Below are positions 30,235 through 42,651 of a stretch of 64,000 nucleotides of DNA, piece after piece; position 1 is the stretch's first letter, and each line of letters begins with the position of its first letter. The position numbers were made by a program, and so were the translations under genes. Source of the DNA: Petunia secreta (taxonomy: Eukaryota > Streptophyta > Magnoliopsida > Solanales > Solanaceae). Under the pieces are notes generated by a model. The model was not told the DNA's origin. It did no database searches and was given only the letters and a program-made list of their open reading frames with translations. The stretch lies in contig JARKIP010000035.1 of the NCBI GenBank assembly GCA_029990175.1, positions 38,392,001 to 38,456,000 of the forward strand, written 5' to 3'.

Positions 30235-32142
30235 TGACATGACCCAAATTTCTGAATAGACCGCGTGAGCACTCCACAACCTTCCCTAGACCTGTCGGGC
30301 GAACCCTATAAACTTTAACTCAGCATAAAGAGTTAGAAGAAACTTAAAACAAGACATAAAGGAGTCAAAGTGATATATAACATGAATATATATATCTATC
30401 TATATATATATATATATACACACATACATACATACACACATGCTGCCCAAAAATGCAGCTAGCTACCCAGTACAAAGGTTTCGAGGTTCCCAGATCAGAC
30501 ATCTAAGAAGGCCAAAAATATATACATTTCCGAAGGGGCAAAAAATGAGACATAACAATAACATCTATAGCTGGTGACCTCAACGAACAAGCTGGCTCAC
30601 CACAGATAATTGAAATCTCCTCGCTCCTCACTCGTAGTGCTGGCTGGGTCCTGAAGGAAAATCTACCAAACGAAATGACAACATAAGAACATATAGGGAG
30701 TGAGTCATAAGGACCCAATAAGTGAGGAACAACTAGCGACTTTAAGGGATAGGTACGCTAGCCACGGAAAATAGAATCACAAAAGCAAATCCATACAGTT
30801 CACAAAACACACATAAAGCTATGAAATGAATGTTTCATGTTGCAATAGGGCCACATGTGCCCGAAACCTATCTCCGATGCGAGACTCTCATCATTTACTA
30901 GGAGATATATGTGATAATAACCCTTCACCAGCACATGACTCTCATCGACTGCCGGAAAGTACATATCAAACCCATAACTGGAGTATAACACTCGTATGCT
31001 CAATGCAATACCAACCCCAAGCTAAGACATAAGAAGTACGCCTATTGGTAGCTACACACGTAAGAAAGACGTGGTAGAATATCCACAAGGCCAAAGGCCG
31101 TCAAAAAAATAAATACTATCACTTATCTTAAGTCCTGGGTCAAAATAGCTACTGAATAACTTTCATTCCTGCCCGAAGTCCCTCAGAACAATCCCTTTCT
31201 TAGCCAAAGAAACATATTTGAACTTATAAGTGTCCAAAGAAAGAGTATTTAATCTTTAGACCGTGAAATGAGAAAGTTTGCCAAATATCTCTGGGCCAGG
31301 CTTAGCCGAAAACCCATAAACTATACATTTTCAGACTACTCATAATACCACGAGTCAAAATATATTATTAGTTTTCATATTCAAATTCAAATTCAAATTC
31401 ATCAAATTTTCCAATTTCATAATGTTTAGGGTCCTAACCCAATGTTTAAATTCAATTTCAACACAATCTAGCTAAGAATTATAAATTAATGAAATTAATC
31501 AGCTTAAGATTGATACCTGATGATATTGGAATGATCTAGTATTGAAAATTCCGTGTAAACCAACTTGGAAGAGGCTGTAAGTGGATATAAACAATTCCGC
31601 CTAAAAAGAGCTTTTATGCTGCCTAAGTAAGCTGCTTAGTGCAGATCTTTGCACCAGCAACAACGGGTCTGCGACTCTACATGACTTGGAATAATCCTAA
31701 ATTTTATATATACGTCATACAATACATGTGTGATATGCTAGCAAAAACGGAACTCGAATCGGATCTCCGGAACTCAAGATACGACTCCCACAAAAAGAGG
31801 CCAATTTCTTAACTTTCGGGATTATAACAAAACTATCCGAACAACCTTGGAATTCACTTTAAAAAGTTTTCACGGATCAAAAATGACCATACAAATCTAA
31901 CACAACTTTTAAATTTTGAATCGAAGCTTATTTACTCAAATCGAGCTCGAAAACCTCTTTTAAGCTTTACCTACAACTGAAACGGGAACCTTCTCAAAAT
32001 ACCTACCAAATACGGTCTGAATTAGCTCAAATTTTGCAGACAGGCCCTTAGAGAACTTCTAAGACTGTTGGCATGTCAAACCGAGTCTTAACTCCCAAAA
32101 CAACTAACCAAGATCATTTCGGACTATTGTTTATAATCACCA
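30235..32142 (-). repeat. 5' LTR of element E (same superfamily as G and F LTRs)
   Basis: Starts TGACATGACCCAAATTT next to the primer site. It contains two to three units of the 54-bp minisatellite seen in LTR G (30870-30965) and, near 31740-31990, blocks shared with LTR F (ACGGAACTCGAATCGGA, CAAATCGAGCTCG). The far end is placed at ATCACCA, about 32142, by comparison with GTCGTTACA of LTR F; this edge is approximate. A TA-rich stretch lies at 30390-30420. Confidence 0.65.
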
Positions 32143-32224
32143 AATTACTTTGATATAGCAGCGCTCATTGAAGCCTTTGGTTTTGTCCTATGAGAATTAT
32201 GTTATATTATTTATTTAAAGCTTC

Positions 32225-32228
<4 letters not shown>

Positions 32229-32306
<78 letters not shown>
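32229..32306. repeat. TA microsatellite
   Basis: Uninterrupted (TA)n of about 78 bases in non-repetitive AT-rich DNA. Confidence 0.95.
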
Positions 32307-32309
<3 letters not shown>

Positions 32310-32397
32310 TTACTTGATTTTGTTTTCATAATTATCATGTGTTCTAATTCCATAATGTTTTGAATCTTGTATTTGTATATTAACGCATAATAAACAG

Positions 32398-32552
32398 GAC
32401 AAAGACTTCAAGGTAGATATAATGCTTATGCACTTCACAGTTCGATGTACCATTGTACGCTGCTCGAAAATCTTTCACTATTTCCCTTTTGCCACATTCA
32501 GTTTTATAATTTGTCAATGCAATCGTTAGCACCTGAAGTCTTAATCATTCAG
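32398..32552 (+). CDS. Candidate internal exon of an unrecognised host gene
   Basis: Preceded by an intron-like AG (ATAATAAACAG) and followed by CAG|GTAATA. Reading with a split first codon gives 51 stop-free codons (starting QRLQGRYNAYALHSSMYH; later ENLSLFPFCHIQFYNL) and ends exactly on a codon boundary. A second candidate exon at 32842 follows in the same phase. Composition looks protein-like, but I do not recognise the family and chance cannot be excluded. Confidence 0.25.
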
Positions 32553-32841
32553 GTAATATAATGTATTCTTGCAATCGTTATCGAACGAGGGTAATAGTTC
32601 AACTTCACCCTTCCTAAGTGCATTACATGTTAGGTAAAATTTTAAATTTGATTTACTATTCAAAAATTTCTCATTATTAAAATTAATATTGAGATAATGT
32701 AATATGAACTTGCTGGACTTTTAATTGCAATATAAGCTTAATCCTCAGTAAATGTCATGGTATTTTTTTTATATATGATTACTGCTTCTTTGCATTTTTT
32801 TATATGTGCATAAAAAATCAATCGGCAAATAATATTTGCAG

Positions 32842-32922
32842 TCAAAGTTCCAGAAACAAAGAAGAATTAATCATGCTAGCTTGAGTACAATTTCTAATTT
32901 ATTGCTTTTTTCCTTAGTTTAA
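32842..32922 (+). CDS. Candidate terminal exon (partner of 32398-32552)
   Basis: Preceded by AATATTTGCAG, a good plant 3' splice site. In the phase left by the preceding candidate exon it reads SKFQKQRRINHASLSTIS and stops at TAA 32920-32922. The two would be joined over a 289-base AT-rich intron. Support is limited to splice consensus, phase agreement and an open frame. Confidence 0.22.
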   Translation, partial: SKFQKQRRINHASLSTISNLLLFSLV

Positions 32923-33172
32923 CACGATTTTGGCTTTTTATTACAAAATTTTTTCAAGAATAATATTCAACAGCTTGTGTTGCGGACTTATGGGAGATTA
33001 CTTTCAACAGCTATGACCTATTGGAATTTGAAAATCGCCATTTAACTAATTTTTGAGTGTCTTTCTAGGTATATTTTGACGCGATCAAATGTAAACCCTT
33101 TTAATTTTCTGAAAGTTGATGCCGAGGGAAATATATCCTACAGAATCTCAATCCACTCTTTTTGGATCAGAT

Positions 33173-33360
33173 CAAAGGCAGATCCAGGATTTGAACCTTC
33201 TGGGTTCTAAATTTTTGGATAACAATTTCAAGTGCAAGTAATTGGGTTCTCGACTTGATTTTTCTACATATTTAATAAAAAATTTTACATAAATATACTG
33301 TTCGTGCCAAATCTACTGGATTCCGTCGAACCTGCACATTTTCCTCTGCATCCGCCACTG
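33173..33360. mobile_element. hAT-type MITE, 188 bp
   Basis: Left end CAAAGGCAGATCC and right end GCATCCGCCACTG (reverse complement CAGTGGCGGATGC) form imperfect terminal inverted repeats beginning CA. An exact 8-bp duplication GATCAGAT flanks it at 33165-33172 and 33361-33368. Eight-base duplications and CA(G) ends are typical of hAT elements. No coding capacity. Confidence 0.85.
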
Positions 33361-33368
33361 GATCAGAT

Positions 33369-34029
33369 CCACGTAAACTTTAAAGATTGAATCCAAATTT
33401 TGGCACATTGTTTACATTATGTCATACGTCTTAATTAGGTTATCTTATTCACTCTCTCTCTCCCTTTTTTTTAATAGCAAGCAAGAAGAGATGGTATCTT
33501 CTCTTGACTATTTTGATTCATCCCACTACCAGTAAGACTTTACTAACTTTATTTTTTGAGTTTTAAGAAAATCATAGTAGTATGAATTTATTCTCTATCC
33601 CGATAATAAGTAGTAGAGTATGAACTGCGGACTTGGAAATCACTCAGTAGACTGACAACATAGTCACAGATCATTAACACTTGTAATTCATGGATATCTT
33701 GAGGATAGAGCAGATAGTTGTTGAAGAGCTGAACATGCTTGTGGGTTAGAGGTAGATGAATTTTGGCGCAACAAGGGATTCTCACCCTCCGTCCTTTTCG
33801 TTGTTTTACTTTGACTGAATATGCATAATATTATTGACTTTAAGCGAATATTTTAGAAGTTGAAGAGTTTTAATCCAAGCGATGCTTGGCGACTCTTTTC
33901 ATCACATAAACTAATAGGCAAATTATTAAGTACTGAATAAGTGGGAAATAAAATAACCCAGCTAATCAAGCATGCACTAAGTTGACGGAAAAAAATTCTT
34001 AGTTGAGTAAGAGAATTTGTATCTTCAAT
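33369..34029. other. Host flank left of element I, no firm gene
   Basis: AT-rich DNA with a CT-rich stretch (33450-33475). A reverse-strand open frame at 33785-33588 (MRIPCCAKIHLPLTHKHVQL) has ordinary protein-like composition but no family that I recognise. Near 33780 ACCCTCCGTCC resembles one end of a Stowaway-type MITE, without a visible partner. Ends with target duplication GAAAT (34030-34034). Confidence 0.35.
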
Positions 34030-34034
34030 GAAAT

Positions 34035-34415
34035 TGATGCAATTATAGGTTGAAGTAGCTGAGATTCAGCTAGGAAGAACTGGGAATCAAGCTAAGAAGA
34101 AGAAGCCGAGCTGGCTGCTGATGTGCCAAAGCAGTTATTGAGTTAGTTAGCATTTGGAAGTTAGTTAGTTAACATTTGAAAGTTAGTTGCTTGTGCTTGA
34201 AGTAGTTAGGATTAGTTGGAATTCCAATTAGTTAACAGTTCAATTATGTATAAATACATTGTATATGCATTGTAATCCCACATTCATATATCAATACAAA
34301 TTTCTCTCCTTAATCTCATTTTTTACTCTCGTTTGTTCCTGAGTTCAGCTTCCATCTTGCTCGAGTATTAACTCCTGGATTAGTTTTCGATTCATTTCAG
34401 TAAAGCATTGGAATA
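34035..34415 (+). repeat. 5' LTR of element I
   Basis: Matches 62887-63278 throughout (GATTCAGCTAGGAAGAA; AGTTAGTTAGCATTTGG). TATAAATA at 34249-34256 is the likely TATA box. Short tandem AGTTAGTTAGCATTTG blocks lie at 34140-34190. The last bases read GGAATA against GCAACA in the 3' LTR. Confidence 0.9.
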
Positions 34416-34417
34416 AT

Positions 34418-34430
34418 TGGTATCAGCGCT
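34418..34430 (+). other. Primer-binding site of I (initiator tRNA-Met, one mismatch)
   Basis: TGGTATCAGCGCT, two bases after the LTR, differing from the usual TGGTATCAGAGC at one position. Confidence 0.8.
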
Positions 34431-34453
34431 TGAGATCCTTGGCTCGAATCATA

Positions 34454-36714
34454 ATGGAAAAGAATGATAAGAACCCTAATTCTGAAAAAACAGTAGAAGG
34501 AAGAGATGACAGATTTTCAGAAATTCAAGGACAATTACAGTTGATTATGGAAAGCAGTGTTTTCATAGGCGAGGGCGTTAGGCGAGGCACTTTACTTAAC
34601 ACGGGGCGAGACGTAAGCTCCGAGGCGTTTACGCCCCAAAAATATTTAAATATTTTGAGTTTCTAAATTTAATATAGTGTCAAATAAATATATATTACAG
34701 AAATACAGTAAAATTATAAAGAATTAAAATAAATTATAATATTACTATGAATAACACCAACCTACATGAGATATAACGATACATAAATTACGCACAACGT
34801 CCGAATAACCTAAAAATCAACAGTAAAATTATATATTTTTCTAGATAAAAAGTGTCATGTGAATCTCCAAAATGAACAAAGAAAAGTTATTATATTATAA
34901 TTTGAAGTTTTCTCTCAATAATAAAATATTTTCGTAATTGAAATTTCTCTTTGGCAATGAAAAAACTTCTAGATGAATAAATAAATAATTATTTATTTTA
35001 CGGGAATCACTCAGTGTCTCATGATGAAACTCTAGCATCGTTTATTTTTGACAAAATTGAAGATTTGACAAAAAGCTCAATTAACATAATGTACAACTCA
35101 TAATAAAAATAGTGGTATATGAATATAGTTGTACATAAATAGTTACTTGCAATTACTTAACTTTTAAATTGATAAGTTTTATACCTCCTAACACAAAAAG
35201 AAGAATGATTAAGAAAACTGAGATTAAAAAGAGAAACAACATAAAATTAAATAATGAAGTCCTAGAAATAGTTTATACATGAATAGATTTTAGATAAAGG
35301 ATATTATTATAATTCTATCATTTCAGTCTTAGAGATAATGTGCAATATAATCAAAATTACAATTATAAGTTTTAATGTTGTCAACTTCTAATATATGATC
35401 AGTGAAGAGTACTTGTGAAGACTCAATGGTTAACAAAGCGACTTTTGGGTGTTTACAAGGCTAACTAGACACAATTGCATGAAGAATCGTAGGGCGAGCC
35501 CCGTGCGTTAGGCGTTCGGTGCATCTGGGGTGTAAGCCCAGGCACTTGAGGCGTAAGCCTCACGAGGCAAGAGTCCCCCATGTAAGCCCAGGGGCATTTT
35601 ACGAGTGCCTCGCCCCGAGGCGACTCCCAATTCTTCCTTTTAAAACAGAGATGGAAAGCTTATCACATTTGAATGCAAGGACTGAAAATACTGATAAGAA
35701 ATTGGGAAATTTGGAAGATGTAGTGGGAAATTCAAAACAACAAGAATTAGATGAAGAAGAGTTGGATACAGTACCTGCAATAGTCAACAAGACGAAGGAG
35801 TTCTAGTCTCAGTCCAGTAACAATGGTAACTATCTCACTCGACTCTCTAAACTAGAATTCTCTAGATTTTCTGGTCATAATTTGAAACCCTGGTTGTATA
35901 AGGTAGATCTGTTCTTTTTTGTGGATAATGTACCCCAAGATCAAAGAGTAAAAGTAGCATGTATTCATTTTGATGGTGATGCTATTGCCTGGCATAGGGA
36001 TTATCTGCAATCTAGGAATTCTGTTAGTGAACCTACTTGGAATGAGTGTGATATGGCACTGTATGAGAGATTTGGTGAGGAGTACATGGACCCTATGCAA
36101 GAGTTACTGAATCTTAGACAAACTGGTAGTGTGAGTGCATATCAATCTGAGTTTGACAAATTGGTAACCAGAGTGAATTTAACCCAACATCAGACTATTA
36201 GTTTATTTTTAGGTGGACTAATTCCTGAGATAAAGCATACTTTTCAATTGTTAGAACCTAAATCATTAATGAAGGCCTATAAAGCTGCTAAAGTTCTTGA
36301 AAAAATATTTGCAGAAGAGCTAGAAATCCTCAAGGTAAACCAAGCCAACACAACTCTTACAGATCCAACCCTATACTACCCACCCCTACAAAGAGGAAGT
36401 CATTTGAATCAAATAACTTAACAAGAATACAAGAGTAAACCAGCAGCATACTCTAATATGAAGGTGCTAACAAATGCAGAAATTAATGAAAGAAGAGCAA
36501 AAGGCTGTGCTACTTCTGTGAAGAAATGTTCACACCTGAACATAATTGTAAAATGAAGAAACAGTTGCATATGATGGAAGCAATAGAGGGGAAGGAAGAT
36601 GAACAAGATGAAGAAAAAGAGTATAATCCAGAAGAAGAGCTCATGGCCATATCATTGCAGGCATTAACAGGAACAATGGGCTATCAGACACTTACAGTCA
36701 CAGGTTAAAATTCC
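34454..36714 (+). pseudogene. gag: Element I gag, interrupted
   Basis: Begins at ATG 34454 (MEKNDKNPNSEKTVEG) and is split by the insertion at 34556-35650; after it the frame resumes with SLSHLNARTENTDKK. The capsid core follows at 35850-36330 (LEFSRFSGHNLKPWLYKVDLF, VACIHFDGDAIAWHRDY, LNLRQTGSVSAYQSEFDKL). A zinc-knuckle-like stretch (GCA..KKCS../CKMKKQ) lies near 36510-36555, with a frame change. Stops at 35804, 36418 and others show decay. The product was the capsid of a gypsy element. Confidence 0.82.
34556..35650. mobile_element. GC-ended Mutator-like non-autonomous DNA element
   Basis: Insertion of 1095 bases in the gag of I with an exact 9-bp duplication ATGGAAAGC (34547-34555 and 35651-35659). 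Ends read AGTGTTTTCATAGGCG and, reversed, CTCTGTTTTAAAAGG, a short imperfect inverted repeat. Both subterminal regions (34566-34640 and 35485-35630) are packed with GGCG / CGCC and GTAAGCC words in opposite orientation, while the 850-base core is very AT-rich. Nine-base duplications suggest the Mutator superfamily. No transposase. Confidence 0.75.
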
Positions 36715-37093
36715 CCTACAAATCCTTATTGAATCTGGTAGCACTCATAACTTCTTAGACACTGAAGTAGCAAGCAGTTGGGATGTGAAACTAGTTCTAT
36801 ATTTTCTCATTCAGTTAGGGTTGCTGATGGTAGGAACTTACAGACCACACCACTATGCAAGAACTTCCAGTGGTTATTACAGGGTACTACATTCACCACT
36901 GACTTGATGTTGTTGCCTTTGGGTAATTTTAACATGGTACTAGGGTGCCAGTGGCTGACCACATTGGGGGACATTAAGCAGAACCTTAGCAACTTGACTA
37001 TGGAATTCAGATATCAAGGAAAGAAATACTTGCTGAGAGGTGCTACTAGCAAAATGGAGGGAGTACAAGCATAAAATGTCACTATGAAGTCTG
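36715..37093 (+). pseudogene. Element I protease remnant (left of H)
   Basis: Reads LIESGSTHNFLDTEVA, the retropepsin active-site region with Asp changed to Glu, followed in another frame by DLMLLPLGNFNMVLGCQWL, the conserved flap/second motif of plant gypsy proteases. A frame change near 36780 separates them. Element H interrupts the linker to RT at 37093. Confidence 0.75.
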
Positions 37094-40076
37094 TGTTGAC
37101 ACCCAATTTTGTCCCGAAAATTTTAATTAGTCCAAATTATTTAAATAAAATTAATTTTTAAATTTTAAAACGAATTAATAAATTTGGAAGGAAAAGGTTA
37201 AATTTGCAAGATATATCCTAAAATCCTTCCCACCCGCGCAATACCCTTTTTAATTACTCTATCCTAAGAGAGGCTACAATAGTTTCCCGTCCTAAATTAG
37301 AGCCTATTTATTCAAGCATATACATAGCATACAACATACGCTTAATTCAGATACCCATTTCAGCCCGTGAACCAATTCCCTGGAACCCATACCCAATTTC
37401 CCCAATTCAAATCCCTAGCCCGATCCAATTGTTTTCGACAAAAATTCGTACCCTTGGCCTCCACATCACCATCTCCATACCAGAACTTATTCAATTCGAG
37501 CCGTTGAAGATTTTTCTCGGTATTTCACAGCTTGGAAAGAGCCCTAACGAGTGGATATAAAAAGCTGAAGTTGAAGGTAAAATTGGTGGCAGCCGTTAAT
37601 GGAGTGAAAGGGGGGAGAGCGGCAGAAAAAGGGAGGCAGTGGCATAGAGAATATCAGATATATATAAAAAATGCAATGTATAAATTGAAGGGAGTTTTAA
37701 GTTAAAAGAGGTAGCACTACTATTTTCTGGTAGATGGTAGCCTCAGATTGTTTTATCGCTTCTTCGTAAGTCGAGTCGTCGACTTCGCTCGAGTCGGCGA
37801 CCTTGTTTGAGTTGCATTCTTTGGATCGATGCCCTTGTCCGCTGCTCGCAGAAAGGTAAACTCTTTTTCATTTTAGCATTTAACCTTCTTGTTCATTTTG
37901 TTTTGACTAAATGTGTGAATGATATCTTGTAGTAGTGTATGATCTATGCAGTGTTTGAGTAGTTCTTTTTGTTTATAAACATGAAATGGTTTTGAAGTTT
38001 TAAAGTGTTATTAATCTTTACCTGCTTTTAATACTAACTAAGCGATATAGGTTCTTAAGATAAACTACTTCTGTAGAGTTTCTTATGTTTGGTAAAATTG
38101 AATCATGTGAATAGTTTTAAAGTTTAAAATCTTGTTCTTTCATCAGTTCCAGAGTTCTACCTCATGTCTTCTTGTGCCTGACCCCTGTTCTTTAAAATTA
38201 AAAGCTAGAGACTTGATGGCTGCAATTGGTTCAGAACTTGAGTTGTTTATCTAAAGTTGCTTGGTTTGCTTGTTAATAGTTAGTTGATTCATTAAGCCAT
38301 ACTCTTAGTCTTTCTGTTTAGCTCAAGGTAAAGAGGTTTAGATACAACTTTAAGTTTGAACCTTGAATGTTAATGAGTTGAGGGTATTAAGCCTGGGTAA
38401 TCTGTCCTGTCTCTCTTACGCTTAAAAACTAATCTCTGTGTGTTAAAACAGGCCATAAAGTTCACTCTTCTATAAGTTAGAAGTTATGATTAACTAAAAT
38501 ATTTTAGATAATGTCGCTCGCGAAATAATCTGAAGCTTGTCTAGTATGTGCAGTTTGTGAATGGCATCTCTGCATGCGTCTATTCTTTGCTAGTTTAAAC
38601 TGAGAATCTTTTTAAGGCTGAGGCCTGTTTTCTTTGGTTAGACACCATAGCATGCGACTCTTAAAAAAAACTTTTATTTCCATGTCTATTTGGCTTCAAA
38701 TGGAATTCATCTTTTGCAATAGCAACAAAAAATTATGTCCTAGTGTTTCTGTGAGAAGAGGCTGCAGGTCTGATCCTGTTCTTGCTTTTGTTGTTTGAAT
38801 GAGGGCAGGCAGAGCCGGGGGGCCTGTAGGTTGTTCATAGAGGTAGCAGGGGTGTAATCAGGTAGGCTGTTTTAAAAGGGGATGGGAGCTGATTCTGGTG
38901 GTCTGTTTGGTCTAGCTGCAGGTCCTGGAGGTTGTGAGAAGGTGAGGATGCTGTTCTAGGGAGTTGTTTTGGAGGCAGTTAGGCAGTCTGAGGGAGGTCT
39001 GGTGGTGGTGCATTTGTTTGTGAGTGTGTGCAGGTGAGTGCAGGCAGCTAGTATGAGCTTGAAAGTGTTCAGTTGAGTGTGTTCTAGTGTTTGTGTTAGC
39101 GTGAGTGTGAAATGGCTGCTGTTGTGTGTGTTTACTGAGGAGAAATATGAGTGTGTGCAGGTTGTTGTGAATTGGGTTGACGATCTGTAGCCATTTGAAG
39201 GAGAATTTTTCCTTTAGTTTGAAGAAGAAAATGCTTCATTAAAACATTATGAGCATTAAAATTAGAGTCTTTGCATCTGTTTCCGATCCTTTAATTTTAT
39301 AAGAGGTTTCATGTTTCTTCAATAGAAAATTTGGGTTCAATGAATCATTAAAATTGTTCTAGCTTAGCAAAAGTCAGTGGCATGTTTCCTAAATTGCAAT
39401 TTTAACTGGTGTGTTCTTCTTAGTATCCATTAGTGAGTTGTTCTTAAGTATGTTCTGGCTAGGGTCTTGATTTAGTTTCCAGCAGCTCCCTTCCTTTTCT
39501 TGAGGTCATTAGATTGCAGTTATTGTGTAGGTTGCATATAGAGCTTAATGAGCTAAAGTGTAAGGTCTGCTGCTGATGTTTAGTTGTTGTATTGTATATT
39601 GAGTGTTTGTGATGATATTGAGTTGGTTCAGTCTTGGTTTACTTCTTGGTTTAAAATGAAGTTTTATTGTTTGCTTGGTATTCTTGGTTACTTAAGTTAA
39701 CAGAAACTTTAATCGTGTGACTAATTTAAGAGTATTTTGTTTGGCTTGTTAATGAAATTATGTAGCAATTATGGTCATGCTCTCCTACTGTCATTGTTCA
39801 TTTTATATTAATCAGATTTCTAATTCCTTATCTTTCTTTATCTTTTGGCATGGAATAACCTTGGGATGAGTTGGCTAACTCTAAATTGGGGATGGCTCAT
39901 CGGCATTGGAGTTGCATTGGGGTCAAGATTCGGGCTCAAGTTCTCAAGATTATAGAAAACTTTAAAATTCAAGGCTCCCGCGAGTTTGTCAAATTCCCGG
40001 ATTTTTATCTTTCAACTCGTATCCTTCTTTTATTTCCTTTTAGAATGTTTATGAAAACTTAGTAGAAATGTTTATT

Positions 40077-40155
<79 letters not shown>

Positions 40156-40970
40156 TTTGTTTTAGTTATTTGGTCCACTTTATGTTCATTATCTTTTATT
40201 TTTGAAGTCGTTATTTAATTTATTGCAAATCAGGCCATTTAAGCAAATGCGTGCAAAATTTCATAAATTTTGAAAACCACGACTAATAATGACTATAAGA
40301 AAGGACTTCTATCTTATTGATACGAAGTAATTTCTTTAAAAAGTCAAAATTTATAAAAAGTTTTCATTAACTTCTAAATGTCCCGAAACAACTTTGCAAA
40401 AAGTGACTTAAAATCTAAGTTCCATCTTATGGTGTGATACTCGGGTTTTAAAGTTGAAATTAAGCAAGTGCCATTTATGCACTATCACATACGAGTTGGC
40501 AAAGAAATTAGGACGATCAAATTGCTCCTTTTTCAAAAGAAAATGCGCTATTATTATACTTTATTTTATTTTAAAAAAATATAGCTAAAGCTTTCAAATA
40601 AATTGAAAATCTTTTTAAAACTTGCTAAATTTAATTAGTTGAATTAATTAAAATTTCAATTAATTATTTTAGAAAAAAGCGCATAAATAGCACTTGCAAA
40701 TATTTTGGAAACCTGTCGGATTAACCGTTTTTAACGGAATTTCGAAAGTGCCTTACAAACCTTCTTTCGAAATTAGCAAAACCTCTTACCTTTAGAATCT
40801 CTGAAAGAAAGACTGTCTTTTTATAAAACGTAGTTTTGCACGCATTTGTGTATATGGTTCCCTGTTTTTCCTTAAATTGGGTGGCGACTCCAAAACTCCA
40901 AAAGAGTTAGTCCATCCTGTCGATATTCCTAAATTTAATCCTTCGGGGTTAATTTTTTGGGGGTTCAACA
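37094..40970 (+). repeat. 5' LTR of element H
   Basis: 3877 bp, closely matching 57928-61711. TATATAAA at 37661-37668 is a plausible promoter TATA. A (TA)n tract of about 70 bases sits at 40081-40151, against about 30 bases in the 3' copy. G/T-rich low-complexity DNA occupies 38810-39180. Short frames inside are not genes. Confidence 0.92.
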
Positions 40971-40973
40971 GCA

Positions 40974-40991
40974 TGGCGACTCCGCTGGGGA
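40974..40991 (+). other. Primer-binding site of H (tRNA-Arg type)
   Basis: TGGCGACTCCGCTGGGGA, three bases past the LTR. From memory it complements the 3' end of a plant tRNA-Arg (…CAGCGGAGTCGCCA), the primer typical of Ogre/Tat elements. Confidence 0.75.
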
Positions 40992-42651
40992 GCAATAAAG
41001 GTTTTGACCATAAAGGTTTCCAATTATTTGCAACTACCATGCCTAATTTATTTGCTTTATTATATCTGCTTGTTTGGTTTGCCTTAGAATGTATGAATCA
41101 TATCTTTATTTGTGCATAGTCCGCATTCCGCTACCTCCTCGAGTTCATCACGGGACACCCGCTTGACGGGTAGTTATGCAGGAAAGGCATTACCCTTACC
41201 TCACTTTTTGAAACTTCTTTCGTGTCACCAAAAGTTAGTTTGGGATATTGATGTTGCCTGGTTTTGTCATGGTCAGTTCTACTGCGTTGTGAGGCCAAGT
41301 CTATCCCGCATAGGTCGAGTCAGCCTCAACCGTTAACCCACTCTTAGATGGAGCTTTTAGGAGCATGCATGCATTTACACCTTAGTCTGGACCCGGTCCT
41401 TGGTATCGCCTCCATAGTCAGGAAACCACCCTTACGTCAGCGGGTTCTTGAAACCCAACGACAATGCATATTATGTGCTATGTGATAACAAATCCTCAGT
41501 CCTAACCATGTTTTGAGCAAAATCAGAGTTAGAATTTTGTCTCCTATGTTGTGTTTTAGGTTAGAAAATAGAAGAATTTAGCAGAATTGAGATCATAGAC
41601 GAAATTGCAGTCCGGGAAAAAGTTCGGCAGATTTGGTTGGTTTGTGTTTTGGAGATGGCCTGGTGTAGTGAGATCTAAGAGGCGAAGCCCGTGGTGTCTT
41701 TAAAAGGATCAGTAGGGTCCCTCTCGTGAATGGCTTTGCGTGTGTGCAGGCCTGTGCTGACTGTCCAGCTGCATTCATGATAATTGAAGTATGCTTGTCG
41801 CATACTAGGAGAGTGAAGCCCCTATGTCTATAAACGACCAATGGGGTCCCTCCTTAAGACCAGTGCGGTCTTGGCTATCTAGGAAACTGAGAGGCTTGAT
41901 CAAAGCCGAGGACCAGTGAGGAGCCCTATGAACAAGGTCTGTGAGCCTTGCAAAACCTAGGAAGCTGAGAGGCTTGTCCAAAGCCGAGGACCAGTGAGGT
42001 TTTATTTGTAAAAGGTCAATTGGAACCTTTTATGATTTGCAGTCTGGTATTGTGAAGGGAGTTAGAAATTTCACCCCTGGATGTTGTAAAATAATTGGGA
42101 GTTGTGCTTGGAGGAGTGTGGATGTTTACAAAAGGTGTATGGGGAATTGTTTCAGGATATAGACATTTGGGTTTAGAATTTTGTTCAGATGTTGTGAAGA
42201 GAATGAGCTGTGTTGGAATTTTGAGTTGATACCAACTTTTGGAAGATAGTTGGGATAACGGAATTGCAGTATCAAGGCGGAGAGATGATTGTTATCAATT
42301 TTATTATTATTTATTGCTTACTCTAAATCTGAATTGCTCAGAACTGGCATGAACTATTTTTTGTTACCACTTGTTTGCGCGATTAGGCTTACCTCTAGCA
42401 CAAAGAGGAACCTTACAGGGTAGGACGCGCCCGCATTTTCATTTACACTCAATTAATTGTGATTGCCACATGTCAAACTTGTTTAAAATTCAAAGCGCTA
42501 CGTGATGCGCGCTAAGTGATTGTCTGCAATGTTGTTAGTGACACACAAACTAATATAGTTTACCTTCTGAAATTTTCTTTTGCTTTGATTATCTCCCAAA
42601 AGAGAGTTTGATTCGTGTTGACTCCCAAGTTGGTTAAGCGTCTAATCCAAA
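40992..42651 (+). other. Leader of element H with internal duplications
   Basis: Untranslated 1.6-kb leader. A block with GAGAGGCTTG and AAAGCCGAGGACCAGTGAGG occurs twice (41889-41925 and 41951-42000). A looser pair shares GAAGCCC...GGGTCCCTC (41694-41724 and 41816-41854). Ogre elements have a long 5' region with an extra ORF and intron; no such ORF is recognisable here. Confidence 0.5.

Noticed and set aside
33588..33785. Reverse open frame as a host gene
   Set aside because: Only 65 codons, no splice or family support; left as a note within the flank entry.
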